Part shown: positions 38,080-55,370 of the stretch, piece after piece
Numbering within the stretch: position 1 is the stretch's first letter
Layout of the letters: every line of letters begins with the position of its first letter
Origin: Ciona savignyi
Taxonomy: Eukaryota > Chordata > Ascidiacea > Phlebobranchia > Cionidae
Length of the DNA: 64,000 nt
Direction: 5' to 3'
Assembly (NCBI GenBank): GCA_000149265.1
Contig: CH003416.1
Coordinates: 698,698-762,697 of the forward strand
Translations under genes and position numbers: made by a program
The notes under the pieces: generated by a model
Databases searched by the model: none
Told to the model about the DNA's origin: nothing
Seen by the model: the letters and a program-made list of their open reading frames with translations, nothing else

Positions 38080-38240
38080 AACCACGTGTTAACCATTACT
38101 ATTTTTAAACCCCTTTTCTGCATGCAGAAACGATTAGATTCCCTGATTACCAAATTACTCTTGGTATATATCTGATAAAAAGTGTAAAACGTTTGTTTGT
38201 ACAAGCAGAAACTAATAGATTTCTGAGTTACCAATCCAAA
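38080..38240 (-). repeat. inverted copy of the 35440 repeat
   Basis: CCAACCACGTGTTAACCA, TATTTTTAAACCCCTTTTCT, GCATGCAGAAACGATTAG and AAACGTTTGTTTGTACAAGC read as the reverse complement of 35450-35640. Shorter related pieces lie near 43515-43560, 51320-51375 and 56065-56110. Confidence 0.55.
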
Positions 38241-38557
38241 TTTTATATCTCTGTTTTCTGAATAAAATATTTACGATTCTATACAAACAATACAAAAACT
38301 AAAAGAATGATTTTTACTTTGCGAGACTTTTGGAGTGAACATAATATATCCAATATTTGTTACTGCATATTTAATAAATATTACTTAACAAACTCTAAAA
38401 ATATTAACTTATTTGTTCATTTTTGTATGTATTTATGGGGTGTTAATGCAAACTGATTACTGGTTTGTGTGGGGAGTTTTAATCACAGGAAAGTATTATA
38501 TATAAAGTTCATATTTATTACAATTCAAACTCGCATATACTTAAAACACATTATTAA

Positions 38558-39101
38558 GCCTCTTTACATGGGCAAATTTTGCGAGTTAACTCGCATCGCT
38601 AACCCGGTTAAATTTGACGCACTCATTGCGTCATCACGGTTCAGTGATTATGCGGGTTTCCAATCGAGTTTGCCTAACTCGCTTGTGCATGGTAGGTTAA
38701 CCCGCATTCGTCATTCATTTGTATATTAGCATCTGCAGGTAGGTTGTTTAATATTTCGTTTTGAGTTATGCTTGTGGGATGACTAAAGTAAAATTACTGT
38801 CATCATAACTATAATTTTTTTCTTTTTATACTTTATCTAGTGTGTTAAACATAGGAATATTTATAGACTAACCTATATAACATTTCCTTCATTAGTATAA
38901 ACGAAATAACTGGAAACTTGTTCGTGCAACATTTTATTAAAATTGTACCAAGTTAGAAGATAAATTAACAAACAACAACTAAATGCGGGTTAAATAACGC
39001 TACATGTAAATTGAACTGCTTAGCGCGTAAAGAGAGGGAATACCCACGATGCAAACTAAAGCGAGTTAACTCGCATCGAAAACACGATCATGTAAATAGG
39101 C
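38558..39101 (+). mobile_element. MITE-like inverted-repeat element, 544 bp
   Basis: The ends GCCTCTTTACATG and CATGTAAATAGGC form inverted repeats. The palindrome GCGAGTTAACTCGC occurs near each end. The flanks at 38551-38557 and 39102-39108 are both TTATTAA, a possible 7-bp target-site duplication or a TTAA-type target. No coding capacity is visible. Confidence 0.6.
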
Positions 39102-40117
39102 TTATTAACACAGTCGAAGTTAGTGCTGAGGTATAGCTGTATGGATTCTTTGTATGCCTGGAGGCAAAGTTAGATTTCGGGTTGTTTTATGTTTTACCAA
39201 AATGTTGTTGTGACATTTTCTGCAGTTCACTTTTTAGTCGTTAAGCAGTCGGCATTGCATAGCATTGTTTAAATTTAAACACAAAGAATATCTGCCCAAA
39301 ATAATTGCAATGCGATTTAATAAACTGATCAGGTTTTAGTAGATATATTATATAAGCTTTGCAGTAACCCGCTACGGTTTGGAGTATCGTCAACTTTTAT
39401 GATACTTAAATGTTACAATGTACCTATCATCGCTTTAGTCTAGTTAGTTTATATTTTCTAGTTAATACACGTTTATTTGTCTTAAATTGCAGTGCAACGT
39501 TTCTAAAAGAACCTTAGGCTATATATGTATGCGATTATTGCGCTTAAAAATTCCCCTAAACAAAGTAAAACCTAAAAAAGTAAAAAAGGAAATGTTGAAA
39601 TAGTTTATTGTAAAACCGTTGAAACCCATCACTATTCGTGAAACAATAAATTTGTACGCTATGCTTTTATGCAAGCTGGCTCCTTAACCACATTTGGTAT
39701 ATTTAAGGGTACATTTTGATAAGTTTCCTCAAATGTTTGACTTGTAGGCATTATTTTTTCTCCGACACTCATCAAAATGAGTAACCGAAACGCACTAAAA
39801 CTTAAATATTTATTGGAAGCATTGTATAGATATGCAAAATAAAACATTTTTCGTTGATAAGCGTAGAGAAATTGCCCAGTTTTGAAAAACACCTACAAAA
39901 CACGGTTAAAAACAATAAGTTTTTCATTTTCCAAACGTACCCATAATTATCTAAGCCGCATATATGTGTTTTCTAATGATAAGTTTTGTCCAGCATACTC
40001 AAGGGGGTTACCACGGCCAATCCACGGGCCATTGCTGGCTACTATCTATGTTCAAATATTGTTCACATAAGTTAAAATCTGGTTTAAGTTAACACTGTTT
40101 TTTATTTTTTTATATAG

Positions 40118-42664
40118 TACAAAGCCGCAGATCAAATAAGCAAACAAACTTACCCTTAGGAAAGAAACGATATCATCATGAAAGTATAGTAGCAGGTTTG
40201 CCGAAAACCGGTACCAAGACCATGCACGCGGCTTTGGAAGAACTTGGATATAATGTGTACGACATTCTCGAACATTTCGACCACCATGCCCATTATTGGC
40301 ATAAGTTCTGGGATGGTAAAGGGACTACAGAAGACTTCAAGAAGATGTATAAAGAGGTTGATGCCGGGCTTGATGGGCCGATGTTCTTCTATTGTGAAGA
40401 AATATTAAAAGCGTTCCCGGATGCAAAGGTAGTATACAGGATTTTTTATCTTTTAATGCCGTAAATTTCAAAAAGCGTGTGCGTTATGACACGGGTAGTT
40501 GTTAGTTTACCTCCCGAATACCAACGAGAGCGTAGCCATGTAACTGTCATTGGTTTATCGATTTTAATGTAAAACTGAAACAAGTTTTGACAATTTGTCA
40601 GTAGCCCAAATGTAAGTCAAAGCTTATTTATCTTTTGATCACAAATAGGGTATTTAAAAACTGCAAAAAAGTCATAATGAAAGATGATATAACATGGGTA
40701 ATCGTGGTTACTTCGAGTACAGTGTCGGGTTATCGGAGCTATTTCAGCGTGTACTTCCAGTATTTCGATGACTACAATTCTGACCTGTCAGGTTCCAAGG
40801 GCAAACTAATTAAGTAGATGGTGTGTGTAAGTTTTAATCTACTATCTTAAACACATGCGTGCTGATGCGCTACCAAATGAGCTACTGCGTGCACATGCAG
40901 GTGATTCTGACGATACGAAACGAGGACGATTGGTGGCAAAGCCTCGTGCGACAAGTTGATAATATACTTTCCAGCCGTTTATACGCTATCATGCAGACAA
41001 TTTCGCCTACTGGCCAACGCTATTTTCGTTTTGTGCAACGACTGAGTAAGTTTTTTAATATGCTATAAATATGTAATATTAAATAGCCTTTACCGCAAGG
41101 GCCCGTATTCCCACGATTTTAGTAACCTTGTAGTGATATAGACCTTGCCTATTAATTACACTGTCAGAATTTATTTTTAGTGTTTTTACAATCCACAGTT
41201 TAATTTATTTGATATTACTCAGACTAATAACGTAATTTAATACTATAATATAAAAACTATTTTTATTTTTTATACTGTAATCAAAGTAATAACTAATTAT
41301 GCTTGGACATTTATTTAGAATTTTTTTTTATGTTAATCTTCCTCAGTGGATATTGAGTTCGGTTCGCACTTTTTCCATCCTTTTCAAAGAGTGAACACAT
41401 TAAACGAAATGATATGCAGGAGGGCTTTCAGACAGAGCAACTCATACATTATGCAGGTACCTGCAATCAACCGCTTTAACAATTTAAGCTTAAATTGGGT
41501 AGGACATGTTGTTAGTTTGTAATGCATTAAATTTGAAACAACATTCAGGATTTTTTATAAAAGCGTAATCGTCTGGTTATCATGTGTCCAAACTGCGTTT
41601 TTTTCGCCGTGTCAATTGTCTGTTTTTTTGAATTATCAACGATCTGTTTAAGTCCACTGCGCCCAGGCATTAAATCCATTTACATGGCGCTTTGAAATGG
41701 ATTCGAATCTATTTCGCCAATCCGTTCTCTCGTTTTGCGCGAAAAGAAAAAGGCACAACGGATTTAAAATGTCATATCTCCAATCCAATAAAAGGAGCGG
41801 TTTTCTGGAACGGCTTGGGATTTGAATTTAGGCTTAAGAAGTTTGAAAACTTGTAAAACTTTAATTTTTAGATGTTTGACTTATAAACACAACTTTTGCC
41901 AGGTATTAGAGTAATATAGCAAGCCTAGTGTGTCTAATGTTGGGTTACCATCGCAAAATTGTTAAATTAAAAGTTGTAGGACTAAATCAAAACTATTATA
42001 ATCCAGGACAATACATAACTCATACGCTAACATTCCACTAGGCTAACCGACAACATTAACATCAGCAGTCAAATCCAATTGCATTCCGAAAACAATAAAC
42101 AAAATTAGCATCATGTAAATGCGACACTTAACGGATTAGATTTGAAACGTGTGTGCCGTCATTTCAAATCCGTTTGGTTTTTCATCCGATCCGTTTGAGC
42201 ATGCATTATGTAAACGGGTTTATTGTCTGTTGAATGCCAATCTCAAGAAAATACGCGAATTTCGTCTTCGCCCCATAAGTGATAGACATATAATACGTTG
42301 AAAGCTTAATTATACCCCACGTCGTATAAAATCGAGATCGTTACTACAACTAAGAAACACAATATTGTTTAATGTTTCCTAGAAAGTGCCCAAGGATAAG
42401 CTACTTGTTTTCAAAGTATCGGAAGGCTGGGGACCGTTGTGCAAATTCCTAGAAGTCGACATACCAACGACACAATTCCCGCATAAAAATGCACGAGGTA
42501 ATTTGCTGAAAGAGCTGGACGACCATCCTGTCATGGCTCGAATGAAGAGAGAAACATTGATATCGGGGTGCACGATTCTAGTTATCGGGGGATTTGGTCT
42601 GTACAAGGCATACAAAAAGTTTTCAATTGACATTTTTACTGCATATTTACCAACATGGCAATGA
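40118..42664 (+). CDS. P-loop sulfotransferase (Sulfotransfer_4-like), 5' exon missing
   Basis: Exons: 40118-40428, 40901-41045, 41347-41456, 42383-42664, with phases 1, 0, 1, 0. They encode about 282 residues. The first shows the PAPS-binding loop in VAGLPKTGTKTMHAALEELG, then YDILEHFDHHAHYW. Exon 2 begins VILTIRNEDDWWQS, exon 3 includes FFHPFQRVN, and exon 4 reads KVPKDKLLVFKVSEGWGPLC. These are family landmarks of cytosolic-type sulfotransferase-like P-loop proteins found in many invertebrates. The C terminus carries a hydrophobic stretch (LISGCTILVIGGFGLY) followed by KAYKK, suggesting a tail membrane anchor. There is no in-frame ATG before the P-loop in exon 40118 and the exon starts in phase 1, so the start codon lies in an upstream exon that I could not identify. 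The substrate is unknown. Confidence 0.85.
40700..40765 (-). repeat. SINE fragment in a sulfotransferase intron
   Basis: AGTGTCGGGTTATCGGAGCT and TTTCAGCGTGTACTTCC resemble the middle of the SINE read on the minus strand. It has strongly decayed. Confidence 0.4.
41671..42222 (+). mobile_element. MITE-like inverted-repeat element
   Basis: The left end TAAATCCATTTACATGGCGC pairs imperfectly with the right end GCATTATGTAAACGGGTTTA. The TTTACAT core is shared with the element at 38558, so the two may belong to one family. It fills most of the third sulfotransferase intron. The target-site duplication is unclear. Confidence 0.5.
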
Positions 42665-42969
42665 TAGTAATATGCTTTGTCAGTACAGTAGACAATTAAT
42701 GGGATATAACTTTGAATTGCTATATATTTTTATTATATCTACTTTACTATTAATTCCACCATAAGTGGTAAACAGCCGTTATATTTCTGTGCATAAGTCG
42801 ATCAATATATAAATATAAATTGTCAGTGGTAGGAGTACATTGCTTAATACTAAGGTTTGTGGCTAAAATGATATGAAAATATACGAAAAGTGACTTCAGA
42901 ATGTCGGTTATTTGTGATAAAACGCGTAACATATGACTTCGAATTACTATTCACTAAGGTCGAATTACT

Positions 42970-43036
42970 AACACAAGTGGCCGACACACGCAGGTCCTAC
43001 ACTGGTGGTGATAGAATAAGTATTAGACCAAACGAG
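42970..43036 (+). pseudogene. fragment of a WxxW-domain exon
   Basis: The stretch with ACACAAGTGGCCGACACACG, ACTGGTGGTGATAGA and ATTAGACCAAACGA closely matches positions of about 34435-34507 in the last exon of the second WxxW gene. It translates in frame as QVADTRRSYTGGDRISIRPN, against QVADTHRSFYTGGDRVRIRP in that gene, with one codon lost. There is no domain outside it. A SINE begins 13 bases later, so the fragment is either truncated or was carried here. Confidence 0.75.
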
Positions 43037-43048
43037 AAAATAGTCCCG

Positions 43049-43343
43049 GGCCGGTGGGTCTTAGCGGTTTAGTGCCTCGCCTTTCAATCGAAAGGTTGCA
43101 GGTGCGAAACTGGTCGCTAGCTAGTCGGTTGTGTCCTTGGGCAAGGCACTTTACGGACATTGCCTGAACCCAGCGGATTAATGGGTTCTACCAAATTGAA
43201 GGAACGTGTCTATCATACACAACACACTGCAATAGCTCCGGTAACCCGACGATGGGCGCGAGGTGATCTGACGATTGCCCGTGTGATAACCCCCTTGGTT
43301 TTCCCATTCACGGGGATAAACATGAATATCCTATCCTATCCTA
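43049..43343 (+). repeat. near-complete tRNA-derived SINE copy
   Basis: The head GGCCGGTGGGTCTTAGCGG has a box A-like region, and GGTTGCAGGTGCGAAAC has the box B-like T arm. The body is well conserved and the 3' end is CCTATCCTATCC. It is among the best-preserved copies in the window. Confidence 0.85.
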
Positions 43344-44609
43344 ATCTGTATGAACTCTGTACAGCTGTGTGGCCAAATTGTTAATACGACCGATACATTG
43401 ACTGATTTCAATATTAAAAACGGTCTAACTGACGAGCCCATCACGGTTTCGAAATACCGAATTAAAAAATGGAAGGACTTCGAAAAACAAGAGAACAATC
43501 TGTTCAACTAAAAAGTGTCCACCACGTGATATTCACCACTATTTTTAAAACTCGTTTTACTGTATACTTTAGGAGGCGTTCAACCAAAGACTTTTTCCAA
43601 CAAGACAGCTAGAAGATGCATAATTAACACCTTTATTTCACAAAGCTTTGCTCCACTATTATAAAACTCCATACACAATTTTACAGCTAATTAAGAACAC
43701 CGGTGTTCAGCCAAGCACGTGCTGCTTTGAACCGTACAAACATTGAAGAATCACCACATTGTTACTCAGCAAAATATCCACTTAAATAACTAGGTTACTG
43801 GAAATTTCCATTACAAAGTGCATAAGGCGGGAAGGAGGGAAACTGTACAAATCAAGATTATGACATTAGTATATAATTGAAATTAACCACTGTGTACGGA
43901 CGTTTTTATGTTCTTTCCCACGAGAGTAAAAGTTTGTGGAATAAACGGGTACAAAATTTTGTGGAATAAATGGTTAAAAAAACGAAATTGTATTTTCAAG
44001 CACAGGTTATTCATAAAGAAATAACGCTTTATTTTAACATCATGTCAGATTACACTTGGTTACAATTCCAATCGGATAAGTCAACTCGCGGACTTATAAC
44101 TAACTATTTGTGTAGTCATAAAGATATCGTTATTGGGCTCTTTATTCTTCAACGTACTGGAATTTAACGGTTACTCTTGTTCACTTCGGAAATCCACGCA
44201 ATACGTAACAATATCCAACCCACTCATAGGTTGCTGATGTATATGCGGTTCATGTAGTGTGTTGCTGTCTACGAATAGTGTATTTATGTAGGCTGTTTAA
44301 AACCAAACAGTGGTGCGTACAGTGCAGTGTTAGGCTGATTCTTAATACTGTATATAAGAAACGTATATTTCTGTAAAGTATATTTAGCCTTGGTGGGTAG
44401 TATATTTAATATACTACAAGAAGGATTGTACTGTAGGCACTGTATGTATTAGGTTATTCAAACTGTTAGAAAGAGCTGATAGTGTGATGACTCTTTTCAT
44501 AGTAAAGTATAGGAGAAATAATTGTTCAAATGATCCTAATGGGTGCAGATATATAACAAAGTTTATTTTTATAATATATATGTATATTAAGTATGTAGGA
44601 TTGGTTGGG

Positions 44610-44935
44610 TTAGAATACTTATATAAATACCCGTGAATGGTAATTACAAGAGGATTATCCCAAGGACAAACGTCAGATTTCTTACAATACGTAATTGAGC
44701 GTTCATCGGTAATCGTCAGACTATTGCAGTGTATTGTGAATATGATTTATACATTACTTTAGTAAAACCTATTAATTAATCAACTAAATTCAGGAAGTGT
44801 CCGCTAAGTGCCTTGTAAAAGGTTTTGTTCACCTGTACATTTCTATAGGACATAGCCGAATACCTACAGATCCGCTTCTTGCCAGTGACCCTTTGGCGAA
44901 ATGTCGACGCGCTAACCACCAAGCTATATTCGACC
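44610..44935 (-). repeat. diverged SINE copy
   Basis: Minus-strand order of SINE landmarks: CCCGTGAATGGTAATTAC, GCAATCGTC-like motif, TAGTAAAACCTATTAAT, GTGTCCGCTAAGTGCCTTG. It has many substitutions and one insertion, so it is old. Between 42665 and 45282 nothing else but the WxxW fragment and two SINEs is recognised. Confidence 0.55.
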
Positions 44936-45282
44936 GAACTAACTATTTTTACTCACTTTGTTTAGTCAAATGTTAAACAGAATGAACTGAATAGAGTTAA
45001 TAAATTAGATTGTTATTCTTTAGCTAATATAATCCAAGTACAGTATTTGTAAACTTAAATGCTTGAATATATCTTTGATTTAAATTTCCATTGACACGAA
45101 AAAGGAAATTATATTAGTCCAGTGGTGACGCTTTTAAGAGGAAAACATTGTGCCTGATTTGATATCCCGATTTCGGTGTATTTATGTAAATATATGTTTA
45201 TACAGCGCTTACCAAGTTGTTTAAAGGCGTGGTTTAAACATAGTTGGTTTAATTATCGTTTTAAAAACTCGCCTTGCGCAAA

Positions 45283-50892
<5,610 letters not shown>

Positions 50893-51039
50893 CCAGGCGA
50901 AGGGGCCACGCTGCCTTAACCACTTTGATGACATTATTATATTGCATCAACATAAACAAACTTATAAAACAATGCATGTGGTGTCATAGCAGATATGAAG
51001 CACACTAAGCAGACTATGATAAAGTCATATTTACTCATA

Positions 51040-51045
51040 AATAAA
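51040..51045 (+). terminator. polyadenylation signal of the Src-family gene
   Basis: AATAAA occurs about 150 bases after the stop codon, with another at 51187-51192. Only about 870 bases separate this stop from the stop of the convergent gene on the minus strand, so both 3' UTRs must be short. Confidence 0.45.
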
Positions 51046-51662
51046 AATTATCATGTTTCTGCATTAATTGTTATATCCATTTTTATTGTATTATCAGTTT
51101 ATTAAAACATACTGAACAGTAAAGTGTATTTTAGAAATGAACATAATTACCTAACTATGTTTGTTTTTTTACGATGTGATCCTTTAAATAAAAGAGGCAT
51201 ATGATATGTCATTTCTTTTTTCGTCAAACGCTCGACGGAGAAGCAATATAAAAAGTTCAATAACTGCTAGATAATATGATGTTCATAAGCCTAAACTGAA
51301 ATTTTTAATAATAATAATAAGTTTCTGCTTGCAGTAACAAATATACTGTTATACTTGTTGTATTATATTTACCAAGAGCGGTATGTTTTTCATTAAACCC
51401 TTCCGTTCCTGTGTAAATTTAAACGTCGAGGCAAATTATTAGCCTCCCAGTTAGGATTACTGAAAGTTTTAACCCGATTGCACATGTCGTTCTTACAAAA
51501 ACTGGCCACCGAACAAGTCTAGCTTAGGTTTGACGCATAAAACTTGGCGAATAAAAAACCTTGGAATTTAAAGGGAAACCATAATTACTAATCTGGTCAT
51601 TTTTCTCCATTATACTATATTTTTTCATTGTCCAGGAAAACAAACAAAGCAATTTATTTTAA

Positions 51663-51668
51663 TTTATT
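51663..51668 (-). terminator. polyadenylation signal of the CBM14/VWA gene
   Basis: TTTATT on the plus strand reads AATAAA on the minus strand, about 100 bases past the stop codon (51766-51768). A second lies at 51726-51731. Confidence 0.45.
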
Positions 51669-51765
51669 TATACAATGCTTTTTGCTTTATGCTAAACTTA
51701 AAGATCAATCGATATAATTATACATTTTATTTCACATTTTACGTTAAATATATTTTTATTGTTGA

Positions 51766-54700
51766 TCAATCGACAACTTTCGTCCCGCATGGTGGTGCTG
51801 TTAGATACGGATGGTTGCAGGATCCAATGGTCGAGTCGAATACGGTACCTGTTCATACGAATGTATCGTTAAATATTTGTTTACTTAACTTAAAAATTAT
51901 TTTATATTTACCGGGCGCACACGGGCGTCTCCAGATGTTTCCAGAAGCGCATTCGTAGTACATGCTACAGTTGGTCGGGTCTGGCATGAAAACATGAACG
52001 GAATCGACAGGACACTCAGGAGTTAGGGGGTCTTTAGGACAAGGTTCAGTTGTACTTTGACAGTAACATTTTCCGACGCTGCGATCCCAGCAAGACCCGG
52101 TTACATTACACTGTGTGTTATTGTTCGTTTACTAAATGGTCATCTTACAATTACTATATATCTACCCACGTCTTGTTCGCTGGAGTAACCTAGTGGTGGT
52201 GGGCCAGCGATTTCATTCGTCGGGCAAAAACCTTGTTAAAGTGTTGTTCGTTTAGTACAAATAAGCAATAACTGTAGGGGAACAGTTACGAAAGATTCTG
52301 TTATGTCTATCTATAATTCTATACAATGGTTTAAGGCACACATAATTCCCTTTATGTCGTCACTATAATTCCAGTTGTTAGTTTACCGAGGGTTACTTCC
52401 TCCTCTAAAAAGTCCAACATCTCTTCGGGGTTACTTGGTTTGTTTGTTAGATATATTGTTCCACCGGATTTGCTGGCAAGGTCATAATACATTCTTTCTC
52501 CGGTTGCAGACGAGGAATCTACACAATGAAGTGTTTGGTTAATATTTGCATTGAACTTGAGACCATCTATAGTTTTTTATATCCTTTTAAGTAAATATTT
52601 ACCTAGACTTCGTTTCTTTCTAAACAGACTTTCTGTCCGTCCGTCAGTCACAAAGTTCGTGCAATATTCCACGCTTTGGGAAATGCACGGGTCTTCACAT
52701 TCGTGACAACATCCCGTCATCATAGGTATAAAAGTGCAACCTTTAAAATGTTTTATGTTATTGTATTTTTATAAACTTTTTTTATGTTATTGTATTTATT
52801 AACAGTTTAAACTCACTTTTTCGTTATAACTAGCCTGGTTTAGAGTGTTGAATTATTTTTGGGGTCATCGTTAAGCCTATTTTTAAGTAGAAGCCTACTG
52901 TACTCGGAGGTTCCTTTAAACGCCCCTTACCCTTTTCCTCGTACATTTCCATAGTTCTTGAAAGCAACGCGCCGTCTTTTGCCGTGGCGTCAGTGAAAAA
53001 GAAAATTTTACATCCACCATTTTCAAGTGGAACTGCAGTTGCTGCGTTCTAAAATGACTATTTTATTAAACACTTTAACTGATTAAAATAAAATATCTAC
53101 GAAAATGACCTTTATTCCCGTCATGCTGTATTCGGGGCAATCACCACCACCGTGGGCATACAACGCATCGATTGCTGAAATAATATCACCCACTTCGGTT
53201 GTCGGACCAATCACTTCTCCTACGTCTGGTAAAATATTTCAACATTATATTATTTAGCTTGGTTATATTCGAAAGTACCAACATGGGTCGTTAAATGTAG
53301 TGAGCACCCAACCACCGCTTGGCATATTAGCACAAGAAGCATAACTGCCAGCAACGCAGTTAGTCAGCCATTCTTTCACAGCGACAATTTCGTTCGACAT
53401 GGAACCGGTATCGTCAACCACAAATCCAACATATGTTGGTGCTGTAAACGGACAACATATTAACAAAATAGTGTAAGTCGTAAACTTACTCTTGATTGTA
53501 TATACTGTATCTATAGTGGTGTTTAAAAACCACTAATATATTAAATTTTAAAACTTGTGGTTTTTAAAAATTAAATGAAAACCAGTTGATTCTATCGGCG
53601 TCAGTTTCAAAACTATTATGGGTTCGTTGCCAATACTGTTTTTGTATATAATTCGGCATATGTACCGGACGCGTTAACCATTTGGCCACGCGACTGTACT
53701 CTAAGTAAAATAATGTGTGCAGTGAAATAACTCTTGATTGTATACTGTACCTGGTGGGTTAGGTGTTGTAATTATTGTCGTTGGGATGTGTGAAGCAAGA
53801 GTCGTGGTCTGTGTGTGTTCAGATCCACCCTCCGTCGTGGGAATTGGAGTTGCTGTATTTATTGTTGTTCTCTCGGTTGACGTTGTCGATGTTGGATCCG
53901 AACCGGTGTCCGTCGTAATATGAGAAGTGCTTGTTGTTATCTTGGAAGTCGTGGTTGTTGGAAGTTTGGTTTCAACGGTTGTCGAACTATAGTGCGCTAA
54001 AATATTTTTTAAAATTATTTATCGGTAAACTGATTTACTGTCGGATAAAATGCTTACACCGGTGAGCTGTTAAGGCAGTTGTGGAAACGATTTTATGTAC
54101 TGATACGTATGGATGTAAACTTACGCCTAATATTGCGTGCCATGTTTATTTATTATTTAAGAGTTTGAAAGCCAAACTTACGATCGTCAGTCGGCTTTGT
54201 AGATGATGGCGCATCACTTGTTTTAATCGTCGTGATTGTGCTAGCAGTTGTAGGTGTTGATGAAAAAAACGGAGCTGGGAAAAAATATTAGCTGAAAAAT
54301 ATTACAATTTCGTTAAATTCGAAAAATACAATTAACTTACGGTCGTGGGTTACAATGGTCGTGGGGGGTGTTGTTGTTGTCGTGGGAATCTTAGTCGTCC
54401 CATCAGTGCTTGGTTCCAAATAATCGGTAGAGGTTACGGAATTCGACAGAGTTGTAGTTGTTTCCCCCAGTAGGCTATTGGTCGTCGTCTCGGGCAAAAT
54501 GGTGGCATCAGCTACAATTTACATCTCAAACAATAACTTTTTAGTCCATGAACAATTTTATGCTATGGCTTGCGCTTTTTAGACGTATGACTTACGGTTT
54601 TTGTTATAGTCTGGGAAAAGAGTCGTTGATGGAAAACAGTCAGGAGGATCTGATGGATAATCGCACAACATTGATTCCGGCTTGAAAACGAGATTGGGTG

Positions 54701-55370
54701 GGCACTGTCGTTCAGTTAATTGTTCTGGGTAACATCACAGTATTGAATATTTTTTTCATAAATCAACGATATGACCTACAAACAACTTACTGTTCAAACA
54801 TTCGTAGAAAGTGTTACATGTTCCTGGCTTTGGAAATGGTGGTTTCGTAACGAATTTTCCATTGTCATCGTAACAATAGTATGCCGCTGCGTCTGATTGG
54901 GAAAAAAATGTTGAAAATTTGTTTTTTGTTGGATAAACCTTAAAACGTACCTATTCCGTTCATATCAAAACAAGCAGGAACATCTGTTGCAAAACGACAG
55001 ACTGACAGAGTGGGATCAAAAGCGAGGCCGTCCGGACATGGCATTTCGATCGGTGCTGCTAGAAATATATAATAAATAATATATACCTGCTATATGAATT
55101 ACAATAGTTGGTTTAGAAATTGTATACCGGAATTTGAGCACAAGAGGTATGATTCACATTCTCCTTCAATGGCCACTGGACCGGTTATGTGAACCCCATC
55201 TTTGTAGCAATCAGAATCTGTATAACCTGTTAATAAAAAATGATTTACAATATAACTGTATAAAAAAAATATGCATTATATTTACCATTTGCACCCATTA
55301 CTAGGGCAAGGACAACTAAAGCAGCAAAATCTTCTAGAAACATTTTATTCCAAGGCATATTCTTTTTCAT
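51766..55370 (-). CDS. secreted CBM14/VWA mucin-like protein
   Basis: Exons, in transcript order: 55370-55286, 55226-55128, 55058-54951, 54892-54791, 54724-54596, 54511-54341, 54274-54182, 53996-53751, 53441-53283, 53225-53110, 53048-52931, 52740-52603, 52518-52387, (52189-52170), 52110-51912, 51848-51766; 665 codons. Residues 1-28 include a signal peptide (FAALVVLALVMGANG). Two peritrophin-A/CBM14-type chitin-binding modules cover about 29-97 and 98-174 (CPDGLAFDPTLSVC, CPPNLVFKPESMLC). A Thr/Ser-rich linker spans 175-344. A VWA domain spans about 345-565, with the MIDAS motif DDTGSMS, then GGGDCPEYS and FFFTDATAKD as in hemicentin-type VWA. An RKKR site sits in an insert (about 518-521). 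The third CBM14 module (HVFMPDPTNCSMYYECASG, FDSTIGSC) ends the protein. A role in binding chitin in a mucus or matrix layer is inferred. The 20-nt exon is tentative but restores the phase. Confidence 0.88.

Noticed and set aside
43049-43115. tRNA-like sequence that could be called a tRNA gene
   Set aside because: It is the head of a SINE: the T-arm box is degenerate, there is no proper acceptor stem, and the same sequence heads other copies.
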